Of a stretch of DNA of 5,600 nt, positions 1-5,600 are shown one piece after another. This DNA is from an uncultured Bacilli bacterium (GTDB lineage Bacteria; Bacillota_I; Bacilli_A; RF39; UBA660). Below the pieces are notes generated by a model that saw nothing but the letters and a program-made list of their open reading frames with translations, did not search any database and was not told where the DNA came from. Each line of letters starts with the position of its first letter. The first letter of the stretch is position 1. The position numbers and the translations under genes are program-made. Location: the NCBI GenBank assembly GCA_947625315.1, contig CANQOE010000088.1:1-5600 (forward strand), given 5' to 3'.

Positions 1-2
1 AT

Positions 3-1079
3 GTATCTGATGCCATAGGTATCAATGGTGGATTAACAGGAGGAATAATTGGTACTGCTGTTAATAAAGCAATAAATTTAACTATCAAAAATTCTCATAA
101 CACTGGTAAAATATCAAACAATGAAAATACAGTAACAGTTGTAGGTGGCTTAATTGGAGCAACTTATACTCAAACAATAATTGAAAATTGTTATAATACA
201 GGTGAAATAAAAAATGAAAAATTAGAATATGACACATATTATGATCAAGATGTAGGAGGCTTAATTGGAGTTACTGCTAGTGGTGAAAAATATACAATAA
301 TCCGAAATTCATATAATACAGGAAATATTTTAAACGGAAACTTAACTGGTGGGTTAGTAGGATATAATTTAAATTCAAATTTAATAATCGATAAATGCTA
401 TAATACTGGTGAAATAAATTCTTCTGTAAAATTTAATGTTGATACTGGCTATGATGTTATAATGGGTGGAATAATTGGTTATAATGCATTAAATACAAAT
501 GTAAAATCATATGTAATAAACTCATTTAATATAGGAAATATAATAAATGGTAATGAGCTAATAAGTAGAAATTATGTGGGAGGTTTACAGGGCAACGCAG
601 AATATAGTGAAGTATATATAATAAATTCCTATAATACAGGTAAAATAGAACGAGCAGGAGAAACTGGAAATTTTGTTAGGTATGGAGGAATATTTGGTGT
701 TAGTCAACATCTTAATTCAAAATTAAATATAAACAATGTCTATAATTTAGGTGAAATAATAAATACTAAAACTTTAACTATATATTCTCCTCTATTTAAT
801 ATAGGTTATATTAATAATACATATGTTACATCAGATGTAAAAAATACATATTATAAAGAAGGACTAGCAGCAAGTAATATTAGTATAGGAATACCAATGA
901 GTGAAACAGAAATGAAATCAGAAAAACTAGTAAATCAATTAAATGCTAATTTAAAAGATATAGATGTATCAGATATAAATAAAGAACTAAAAGAAAAAGG
1001 TATAATAAAAGATGGAGAAGAAATAACATTATCAAATTGGTATTTATCAAATGAAGGTTATCCAACTTTAAAAAACTAA
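3..1079 (+). CDS. GLUG-repeat surface-type protein, C-terminal part (5' end outside window)
   Basis: The frame is open from position 3 to the TAA at 1077-1079, giving 358 visible residues. The start lies beyond the left edge, and the ATG at 462 is only an internal methionine inside a repeat. The protein is made of units of the form GG-[LI]-[IV]-G, then 13-18 variable residues, then N-[SC]-Y-N-T-G-x-I. This is the pattern of the GLUG motif, found in secreted or cell-surface proteins of Gram-positive bacteria, often adhesins or peptidases. Seven clear units are seen, followed by a degenerate eighth. The last 70 or so residues (IPMSETEMKSEKLVNQLNAN, then NWYLSNEGYPTL) are the usual closing segment of such proteins. 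No LPxTG motif, membrane anchor or wall-binding domain follows, so any anchor must be N-terminal or absent. The catalytic or binding role cannot be told from this part. Family assignment is confident; function is unknown. Confidence 0.85.
   Translation, partial: VSDAIGINGGLTGGIIGTAVNKAINLTIKNSHNTGKISNNENTVTVVGGLIGATYTQTIIENCYNTGEIKNEKLEYDTYYDQDVGGLIGVTASGEKYTIIRNSYNTGNILNGNLTGGLVGYNLNSNLIIDKCYNTGEINSSVKFNVDTGYDVIMGGIIGYNALNTNVKSYVINSFNIGNIINGNELISRNYVGGLQGNAEYSEVYIINSYNTGKIERAGETGNFVRYGGIFGVSQHLNSKLNINNVYNLGEIINTKTLTIYSPLFNIGYINNTYVTSDVKNTYYKEGLAASNISIGIPMSETEMKSEKLVNQLNANLKDIDVSDINKELKEKGIIKDGEEITLSNWYLSNEGYPTLKN
39..758 (+). repeat. Seven GLUG-type protein repeats
   Basis: In-frame units run at 39-113, 144-209, 255-329, 348-416, 465-542, 579-647 and 684-758. 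Each starts with GGIIG, GGLIG, GGLVG, GGLQG or GGIFG and ends with a version of NSYNTGEI (NSHNTGKI, NCYNTGEI, NSYNTGNI, KCYNTGEI, NSFNIGNI, NSYNTGKI, NVYNLGEI). Linkers of about 6-16 residues between units vary in length and sequence. The DNA of the units has diverged, so this is an old protein repeat rather than a recent tandem duplication. Repeated short strands of this kind probably stack into a beta-solenoid, which is inference. Confidence 0.85.
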
Positions 1080-1104
1080 CTTATCTAAAAAAAGTTAGTT
1101 TTTT
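1070..1104 (+). terminator. Intrinsic terminator overlapping the GLUG gene stop codon
   Basis: AAAAAACTAAC (1070-1080) and GTTAGTTTTTT (1094-1104) are perfect 11-base inverted repeats around a 13-base A-rich loop. The right arm ends in a T run. The TAA stop codon lies inside the left arm. The stem has only three G-C pairs (central CTAAC/GTTAG), so termination may be modest. Placement directly at the end of the reading frame supports the call. Confidence 0.65.
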
Positions 1105-1143
1105 CTTTAAATTTGGCACCTTTATTGGACTTTTGCTCCACAG

Positions 1144-1160
1144 TTCGACAAATTTCGTCA
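1144..1160 (+). promoter_or_regulatory. Tandem Spo0A-type 0A boxes
   Basis: TTCGACA at 1144-1150 is an exact reverse complement of the 0A box TGTCGAA. TTCGTCA at 1154-1160 is the same heptamer with one change. They lie in the same orientation with starts 10 bases apart, one helical turn, which is how a Spo0A dimer contacts the Bacillus subtilis abrB operator (heptamers TGTCGAA and TGACGAA, 3 bases apart). With a transcription start near 1184 the boxes cover about -40 to -24, so Spo0A could activate or repress. This is sequence matching only; binding is inferred. Confidence 0.6.
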
Positions 1161-1177
1161 TTCACAAGTGTTATGAT
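1145..1177 (+). promoter_or_regulatory. Extended -10 promoter for the MvaI-like gene
   Basis: TATGAT at 1172-1177 is preceded by TG at 1169-1170 with one base between, which makes an extended -10 element that needs little from a -35. The best -35-like hexamer is TCGACA (1145-1150, 5 of 6 matches to TTGACA), but it lies 21 bases away, longer than the usual 17. It overlaps the first 0A box. A start point near 1184 would leave a leader of about 22 bases before the ATG at 1206. Confidence 0.55.
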
Positions 1178-1188
1178 ATGAAACTTGG

Positions 1189-1196
1189 AAAGGCGG
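1189..1196 (+). promoter_or_regulatory. Ribosome binding site that fixes the start at 1206
   Basis: AAAGGCGG lies 9 bases before the ATG at 1206. The upstream in-frame TTG at 1185 has no such site in front of it and sits at the predicted transcription start, so it is unlikely to be used. Confidence 0.7.
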
Positions 1197-1205
1197 ATTT
1201 TGGTT

Positions 1206-1904
1206 ATGAATGAACTAAAACAATTTAATGAAGAATATGAAAGGGTTACTAATTTTGATTATATTAAATCTTTAAATAATCAAATATTAAAAACATTACA
1301 ATCTAAACTTAAAAATAATTATTCTAATTTAGATATTATTTTTAAAAAAGATAATCCTAAAAATTATTTAAATATTTTTAAAGCTAATTTTGAAAATAAG
1401 AAAGAAACATCTCGTTTAAGAGAAAAATATGGTTATTCTAAGTTATTTGAATGTAAACCTAAAAACAAAGATAAATATATTGATATAGGTGTTCAAGCTA
1501 ATTGTAGTACTTTAGGAGGTAGACATTTATTTCGTTTATTTATTGATAAAGAAAATAAAAAAGTAGTTTTAAATATTTATAATAAAAATTATGAATTATT
1601 AGATAAAAATGCTTATTGGTCTTTTAAAACTTTAGAAGAAAAACTAAATAAGAAAAACCAATATTTAGCTAATATTAAATATTGGTTAAAAGAAGAAAAC
1701 AATCAAGAATATTATAAATTCTATGATGTTAATTATTATCATTTATTATCTTTTGATAAATTTTTAAAATATTTAGAATCAGGTAAAATTAGAATAAATA
1801 TACAAATAAAATATGCTGATAATATTGAAAAAATAAGTAAAAGAATTGCTTTTGAAATATTAGAATTAGATATTCTAGATTTATATGAAAAAGTTAATCT
1901 TTAA
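1206..1904 (+). CDS. MvaI/BcnI-like restriction endonuclease homologue, probably catalytically inactive
   Basis: This 232-residue protein resembles the second half of the MvaI/BcnI family of type II restriction enzymes, judged from remembered family sequences. Landmarks in family order are LREKYG (71-76), a strand pair around FIDKENKKVVLNIY (112-125), YWSF (137-140), a KK...Y helix (149-153), EYYKFY (168-173), GKIRINI (193-199) and IAFEI followed by LLDLY-like residues (214-227). Active members carry an upstream catalytic acid plus a D-I-E-I-K type motif. Here the matching place reads DIIFKK (43-48), so the glutamate is isoleucine, and the G-rich segment holding the other acid is not recognisable. 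The HGT-x-FRI recognition motif is replaced by KRIAFEI. No methyltransferase gene is visible. The reading frame, promoter and ribosome binding site are intact, which argues against a simple pseudogene. The gene is far more AT-rich than the ger operon (5 G+C of 60 bases at 1321-1380), which may mean transfer. The family call is fairly sure; the role is unknown. Confidence 0.7.
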   Translation: MNELKQFNEEYERVTNFDYIKSLNNQILKTLQSKLKNNYSNLDIIFKKDNPKNYLNIFKANFENKKETSRLREKYGYSKLFECKPKNKDKYIDIGVQANCSTLGGRHLFRLFIDKENKKVVLNIYNKNYELLDKNAYWSFKTLEEKLNKKNQYLANIKYWLKEENNQEYYKFYDVNYYHLLSFDKFLKYLESGKIRINIQIKYADNIEKISKRIAFEILELDILDLYEKVNL

Positions 1905-1909
1905 TTTTT
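1888..1909. terminator. Possible shared bidirectional terminator at convergent gene ends
   Basis: AAAAA (1888-1892), one unpaired G, and TTAA (1894-1897) can pair with TTAA (1901-1904) and TTTTT (1905-1909) around a TCT loop. The structure covers both stop codons and gives a short T run on either strand. The stem is purely A-T with a bulge, so it is weak. Its only strong support is its position exactly between two convergent genes that otherwise lack a terminator. Confidence 0.3.
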
Positions 1910-2913
1910 CTTAAAACTAAATAAAGACTAAACAAAGTTAGAAGAATTAATATTAATGATAGATTAGGTAAAATATAATATATTTTAAGTTCATTAATAT
2001 AATCGGTATCAAAAAATATTTCTAAGATAAATAATGCGCCTAATACTAGAGCTATCGTTATTTTTTTAGCGTGCTTTGTACCAATTAATTCTTTTAAAGA
2101 AAAAATAGCCATACTCATTGTAATAAACAAATCTAATATCCAAGAACAAGAAATTACATTTTCAATTTTTTCAATAAACTTAAACAATTTTAATTGCTTT
2201 AAAACCATATATTCGGGAAATCTAAAGATATTTACTAAAGCTGGTCCAAAAACCCCATTAACACATATAATCGTAAGTATTATAAAAGAAGAAGCGAGAA
2301 TATAAATTTTAGTATAACCTTTAATATCTCCTTTTAAATGAATCGTTAAAAGATTAGGCAAAAAAGAAATACCGGCAAAAGCAAAAGCTGTTTTAACAAA
2401 ACCATCAAATTTTGTACTTAAAATTGGTAAGAAATTAGATGGTTCAAAAAATACTACTAACCCAACAAAACTAATAAGAGATAAAATAATGGAAAAGGGG
2501 ATTAAACAACTAGCTACTCTACTTATAATTTTAAAACCTTTTAAAGCTAAATAAAGAGTTAAAATAATAATAGGTATTAAAAAATATAATTCAGGAGAAT
2601 TAACTAATAAAAAAGCCCCTACAAATTCTTTATAAGAAACAAGCATATATAATAGAATAATAAAACTAACTGCAATTAATATAATTCTGACAATTATTCC
2701 TAATATACCTTTATTACTTAGAATATCTAAAATACTTTTATCACCTTTTTTCTTAATTAAATAACTATAAATAAAAGTTAGAAATATCCCCACTAATAAA
2801 CCACATATTGCTCCTAAATAAGCATCTTTAGAAGATATTGAAAATAATAAAGATATTCCAAAACCTAAAAATAAACTGCGGGTTAAAAAATAAACGACAC
2901 TTACTTTTTGCAT
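1894..2913 (-). CDS. gerB: Spore germination receptor subunit B (GerB/GerAB family transporter-like protein)
   Basis: The B subunit of a GerA-type germinant receptor sits in the spore inner membrane and in well-studied relatives takes part in germinant recognition; the family belongs to the amino acid-polyamine-organocation (APC) transporter superfamily. The 339 residues form about ten hydrophobic segments (roughly 5-27, 31-54, 69-94, 109-126, 136-156, 172-190, 203-225, 256-274, 284-301 and 311-335). The conserved loop F-R-F-P-E-Y-x-x-L-K (230-239), followed by LFKFIEKIE (243-251) and WILDLF (258-263), is typical of GerB proteins. Length is a little short of the usual 360 or so. The ATG overlaps the TAA of gerC by one base (TAATG) and has GAGGTGG 4 bases upstream, so the genes are probably translated together. 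Its end overlaps the convergent endonuclease-like gene by 11 bases. The family is clear; the germinant cannot be predicted. Confidence 0.93.
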   Translation of the reverse strand: MQKVSVVYFLTRSLFLGFGISLLFSISSKDAYLGAICGLLVGIFLTFIYSYLIKKKGDKSILDILSNKGILGIIVRIILIAVSFIILLYMLVSYKEFVGAFLLVNSPELYFLIPIIILTLYLALKGFKIISRVASCLIPFSIILSLISFVGLVVFFEPSNFLPILSTKFDGFVKTAFAFAGISFLPNLLTIHLKGDIKGYTKIYILASSFIILTIICVNGVFGPALVNIFRFPEYMVLKQLKLFKFIEKIENVISCSWILDLFITMSMAIFSLKELIGTKHAKKITIALVLGALFILEIFFDTDYINELKIYYILPNLSLILILLTLFSLYLVLRKIKD

Positions 2914-3983
2914 TATTCCACCTCAAATATTAATCCTTTCTTATTTATTGAAACATCTATATTAACTTCTATATCTTGATTGCACCATATATAATAATCT
3001 TCTTTTCTAGTTTTATTATAATATTTTTTTCCTAAACTAAACGTATTAGTTTCTAATTCTTGCGTTTTTTTAATGACTTTTTTAATTTTATCTTCCACTA
3101 TTTTTTTAAATATTTTTTCTAATTCTTGATAAGATTTAGCATTCTTTAAATCATAGCCACATTCATCTTCTTGAATACGCGCCGAAATACTACCTTTAAC
3201 AACTACTTTTTTATCTACTACTTCGGCATCAATTTTTGCATCATAAGAAGTAATAATTGTTTGATTATTATTACAACTATTGGCAAAATAAACCATACTA
3301 GGTTTAAAGTTATCAATTAAATTAATTATGGAAGCCTCATCTTCATTAAAGATATGTTCTAATTTAAAATCTTTAAATACTCCCATCCCATCTAAAACAA
3401 TATTATCTTCTTTTATTGTTAAAGTCGAAAGTCTGGCATCTTCGCCTTTAGTTAGCATTTTACTTAAAACATCTGTAAAAGGGGCATAATAAGCCGAACT
3501 CGTAGTTTTACTTGAGTGTTCTAATAAACCCGCGATATAAGAAGACGCAATTGGTTTTTCTTTACTAGTTGTAAGTAAGATATCTTGAGCTTTAACATTA
3601 TGAGCAATAACCGTATAAAATTCGTTGCGCATTTTACTATTGCGAATTAAAAGTTCACTAACTTCTTTAAAATGTTCTTTAGCAATATCTTCGCTTATAA
3701 TAACTACTTCAATATGTTCATAGTAAGGTATTTTATCTAAAGCTAGACCATTATTATCAAAAGCTTCGACAATACTTTTTCCTTCACCCATAGTATTATA
3801 AGTTGAAGTAGCCCCACTTGTTTCACCTTCTTTTTTAGTACTAAGTATTTCAAAAGCTACTTTAAATGTATCATCTTCATAATCAATTGCAACACCTGAT
3901 ACAATAGCTAAATCATTTAATTCATTATAATCATAACAACCACTAAGTAAAAGGGGTATTAATAATAAAAACAATTTTTTCAT
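2913..3983 (-). CDS. gerC: Spore germination receptor lipoprotein subunit C (Ger(x)C family)
   Basis: The C subunit of the germinant receptor is a lipoprotein anchored to the outer face of the spore inner membrane, needed for receptor function. The N-terminus is a lipoprotein signal: MKK, a run of leucines, then the lipobox LLSGC with the lipidated cysteine at residue 16. Directly after it comes YDYNELNDLAIVSGVAID (17-34), the family hallmark that usually reads WDxxELnxxaiVxgvaiD. Other family segments are YYEHIEVVIISEDIAKE (87-103), RNSKMRNEFYTVIA (114-127), LDGMGVF (197-203) and a C-terminal helix-plus-strand domain ending in GLIFEVE. The 356 residues are slightly shorter than usual. AAGGAG stands 7 bases before the ATG, and the ATG overlaps the gerA stop codon as ATGA, which suggests translational coupling. 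Nothing looks truncated. Confidence 0.94.
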   Translation of the reverse strand: MKKLFLLLIPLLLSGCYDYNELNDLAIVSGVAIDYEDDTFKVAFEILSTKKEGETSGATSTYNTMGEGKSIVEAFDNNGLALDKIPYYEHIEVVIISEDIAKEHFKEVSELLIRNSKMRNEFYTVIAHNVKAQDILLTTSKEKPIASSYIAGLLEHSSKTTSSAYYAPFTDVLSKMLTKGEDARLSTLTIKEDNIVLDGMGVFKDFKLEHIFNEDEASIINLIDNFKPSMVYFANSCNNNQTIITSYDAKIDAEVVDKKVVVKGSISARIQEDECGYDLKNAKSYQELEKIFKKIVEDKIKKVIKKTQELETNTFSLGKKYYNKTRKEDYYIWCNQDIEVNIDVSINKKGLIFEVE

Positions 3984-5407
3984 ACTCTATCTCCTTGTTT
4001 AGTTAAATTCTTCGTTAAAAGTTCACTTTTTTTAGTATCTTTAACTAATGGTTTTTTCAAAATAGACTTAAATAGATAAGTTTTATCAAAAGGCATTAAA
4101 GGATAAAAATAAGGTTTACCAAAACTATATAAATCATTTATTTTAATTAGAAAATAAAAACTAGCAAACACAATTCCCAGTATTCCATAAAAAGAAGCTA
4201 AAATAAGAAAAATAAAGCGCATATATCTTAAAGCATTAGCTACTTCTATTTCACTAAACATTAAAGAAGACATAAAAGTTAAAGCAATAGTTATAATCAT
4301 AATTGGCGATACTATTCCAGCAGATACGGCAGCATCTCCTAAAATTAAGGCTCCTAAAACGGAAATAGCACTACCATAAGTCGAAGGAAATCTTAAATCG
4401 CTTTCTCTTAACATTTCACAAATAAAAAGCATAATAAAAGCTTCAAATATGGCCGGGAAGGGGACTCCATCTCTTTGAATACTAAAACTAACCAGTAAGT
4501 TAGTGGGAATAGTTTCTTGATTATAATTGACTAAAGCAATATAAATCGCGGGTACAACCATTGATAAGAAAAAAGAAAATATTCTAAGCATTTTTAAAAA
4601 GTTAACATTAGTACTTTTATGATAAGTATCAATTCCCGGATTTATGAAATCGGCAAAAAAAGCGGGAATAACAATAGCAAAACAGGAAGTATCTACGAGT
4701 ATCGCGATTTTGCCTTCTAGTAGTGCTTTAGCAACATTATCTGGTCTTTCGGTTAAAATATGGGTTGGGAAATGGGTTTTAGCTTCATCATTTAAAAGTT
4801 GAATAAGCATCGAAGAATCTACTATGCCATCGATATCTATCTTTTTAATTTTTTCTTCTAAAGAAGTAATTACTTCTTGATCGGCTAAATCATCAAAATA
4901 TAAAATACCCACCGTTGTTTTGGTTTTTCTACCCACTACATATTCTTTGGTTTTTAACATATTTGATTTTAATCTTCTTTTAACTAAGCCCATATTAATT
5001 TGATAATTTTCGACAAAAGCATCTTTTGGTCCATTTGGGGCCGGTTCACTTTCGGGAGAGGGAACACTTCTATTAATATCCGCTTTGGTTTCAATAGCTA
5101 ATATTTCATTATTTCTTATAACTAAAGTAAACCCATTAGTAATATAAAATTCTATTTCATCATAATTATTAATAACCTTCGTATTTGGTCCTGGCACAAT
5201 ACTGGTTAAATCATATATTTTATTTTTCTTACCACTTATATTGCTTAAATTCTTTAAAATATAGTCATTTACTTTATCACTAGAAGAAACCGTTTCTAAA
5301 TAAACAACATAAACAGTATCTAATAAAGATATTTTCGTTTTCTTAATAATTAAATCTGGAACATTTTGAAATTCTTTTTTAATTCTTTTAATAACATTTT
5401 CCTTCAT
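3980..5407 (-). CDS. gerA: Spore germination receptor subunit A (GerA family)
   Basis: The A subunit of a GerA-type receptor helps trigger germination in the inner membrane of the dormant spore. From the ATG at 5407 it has 475 residues, close to the 482 of B. subtilis GerAA. A large soluble N-terminal region holds SEPAPNGPKDAF and E-N (120-134), then GLVKRRL (140-146), THILTERPD (215-223) and LLEGKIAILVD (229-239). Next come membrane segments at about 275-295, 316-335, 346-366, 369-386 and 396-422, with the conserved GVPFP (314-318) and REsdLRFP (334-341) between them. The end, PYFYPLMPF (432-440) then KKP, is also typical. AGGTGG lies 5 bases before the ATG. An in-frame GTG nine bases upstream overlaps that site and is rejected. 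It is the first gene of the gerA-gerC-gerB operon. In Bacillus such operons are read in the forespore by sigma G; a matching promoter could not be shown here. Confidence 0.95.
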   Translation of the reverse strand: MKENVIKRIKKEFQNVPDLIIKKTKISLLDTVYVVYLETVSSSDKVNDYILKNLSNISGKKNKIYDLTSIVPGPNTKVINNYDEIEFYITNGFTLVIRNNEILAIETKADINRSVPSPESEPAPNGPKDAFVENYQINMGLVKRRLKSNMLKTKEYVVGRKTKTTVGILYFDDLADQEVITSLEEKIKKIDIDGIVDSSMLIQLLNDEAKTHFPTHILTERPDNVAKALLEGKIAILVDTSCFAIVIPAFFADFINPGIDTYHKSTNVNFLKMLRIFSFFLSMVVPAIYIALVNYNQETIPTNLLVSFSIQRDGVPFPAIFEAFIMLFICEMLRESDLRFPSTYGSAISVLGALILGDAAVSAGIVSPIMIITIALTFMSSLMFSEIEVANALRYMRFIFLILASFYGILGIVFASFYFLIKINDLYSFGKPYFYPLMPFDKTYLFKSILKKPLVKDTKKSELLTKNLTKQGDRV

Positions 5408-5412
5408 AAATT

Positions 5413-5418
5413 CCACCT
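5413..5418 (-). promoter_or_regulatory. Ribosome binding site of gerA
   Basis: Read on the minus strand this is AGGTGG, 5 bases before the ATG at 5407-5405. It overlaps the in-frame GTG at 5416-5414 and so decides for the ATG. Confidence 0.7.
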
Positions 5419-5479
5419 ATTTATATTATTAAAAATATTTAAAAATATATACGATATAATAATTTTAATTTTTTTAAAA

Positions 5480-5485
5480 ATTATA
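5480..5485 (-). promoter_or_regulatory. Possible -10 element upstream of gerA
   Basis: On the minus strand this reads TATAAT, about 70 bases before the gerA start. No good housekeeping -35 lies 16-18 bases upstream. A GCATA (5505-5509) fits the sigma G -35 pattern, but the bases 17-18 further on do not fit the sigma G -10. The whole intergenic stretch is so AT-rich that a chance match is possible. Confidence 0.25.
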
Positions 5486-5486
5486 C

Positions 5487-5515
5487 TTGAAACTCTTAGT
5501 TAATTATGCTATTAT
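5487..5515 (+). promoter_or_regulatory. Promoter of the tRNA gene
   Basis: TTGAAA (5487-5492) and TATTAT (5510-5515) are separated by exactly 17 bases. TG at 5507-5508 adds an extended -10. Transcription would start about five bases before the tRNA, the usual short leader for a tRNA gene. Confidence 0.7.
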
Positions 5516-5526
5516 TAATAAGTAAT

Positions 5527-5600
5527 GGACCTCTAGCTCAGTTGGTTAGAGCATCCGGCTCATAACCGGGCGGTCGTAGGTTCGAGTCCTACGAGGTCCA
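5527..5600 (+). tRNA. tRNA with anticodon CAT, probably tRNA-Ile2 (lysidine type)
   Basis: A complete 74-base cloverleaf is present. The acceptor arm GGACCTC (5527-5533) pairs with GAGGTCC (5593-5599), with discriminator A at 5600. The D arm is GCTC/GAGC, and the anticodon stem TCCGG/CCGGG encloses loop CTCATAA with CAT at 5561-5563. The T arm is GTAGG/CCTAC with loop TTCGAGT. The first pair is G-C, so it is not an initiator tRNA. The C4-G69 and C5-G68 acceptor pairs, which help TilS recognise its substrate in E. coli, and the CTCATAA loop favour tRNA-Ile2, where the C34 is changed to lysidine to read AUA. Elongator tRNA-Met is the alternative. Whether CCA is encoded lies beyond the window. 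AUA codons are common in the GLUG gene, so such a tRNA would be well used here. Confidence 0.95.

Noticed and set aside
462..464. ATG at 462 as the start of the GLUG protein
   Set aside because: The frame is open back to position 3 and codes for four more clear repeats upstream.
39..758. CRISPR array or recent DNA tandem repeat
   Set aside because: The similarity is at the protein level within one open frame; DNA units differ in length and sequence.
1126..1140. Small hairpin TGGA / TCCA upstream of the 0A boxes
   Set aside because: A four-base stem with a seven-base loop is too short to mean anything alone.
1185..1205. TTG start giving seven extra residues to the endonuclease-like protein
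   Set aside because: It coincides with the predicted transcription start, and the strong ribosome binding site at 1189-1196 lies downstream of it and serves the ATG at 1206.
3765..3771. TTCGACA heptamer (0A box) inside gerC
   Set aside because: It is single, within coding sequence, with no phased partner or promoter; probably chance.
5009..5015. TTCGACA heptamer (0A box) inside gerA
   Set aside because: It is single and within coding sequence, encoding part of the conserved FVENYQ segment.
5408..5416. GTG start for gerA
   Set aside because: The GTG codon is inside the ribosome binding site AGGTGG that serves the ATG at 5407.
5480..5509. Sigma G promoter for the ger operon
   Set aside because: The GCATA could serve as a -35, but no heptamer at the right distance matches the sigma G -10 pattern.
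5527..5600. Initiator tRNA-fMet
   Set aside because: The first acceptor pair is G-C rather than a mismatch, and the anticodon stem lacks the three consecutive G-C pairs in initiator orientation.

Overview
The window looks like the chromosome of an AT-rich, spore-forming member of the Bacillota. It carries a complete spore germinant-receptor operon with the standard genetic code: gerA ends in TGA and tryptophans are TGG, which argues against a Mycoplasma-type code. Shine-Dalgarno sequences are strong, and one intergenic region has a tandem pair of Spo0A (0A) boxes. An uncultured gut lineage of Bacilli or Clostridia is plausible, but the species cannot be named from this sequence.

Layout. Positions 3-1079 (+) hold the C-terminal part of a surface-type protein built from GLUG repeats. 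It is cut by the left edge and ends in a hairpin/T-tract terminator (1070-1104). A short intergenic region of higher GC (about 1105-1205) carries two 0A-type heptamers 10 bp apart, an extended -10 element and a strong ribosome binding site. These serve a 232-residue gene (1206-1904, +) whose protein resembles MvaI/BcnI-type restriction endonucleases. The catalytic motif and the HGT recognition motif appear to be lost. This gene runs tail to tail into, and overlaps by 11 bases, the three-gene minus-strand operon gerA-gerC-gerB (5407 down to 1894). The right edge has an AT-rich intergenic region with a good plus-strand promoter and a tRNA with anticodon CAT, most likely tRNA-Ile2.

How the genes work together. 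GerA, GerC and GerB are the A, C and B subunits of one GerA-type germinant receptor of the spore inner membrane. Their reading frames overlap by 4 bases and 1 base, so they are probably translated in a coupled way. The most unusual point is the neighbouring endonuclease-like gene. It has intact expression signals and putative Spo0A sites but a probably inactive nuclease core, and no methyltransferase is visible nearby. A DNA-binding role linked to sporulation is a testable guess, not a conclusion.
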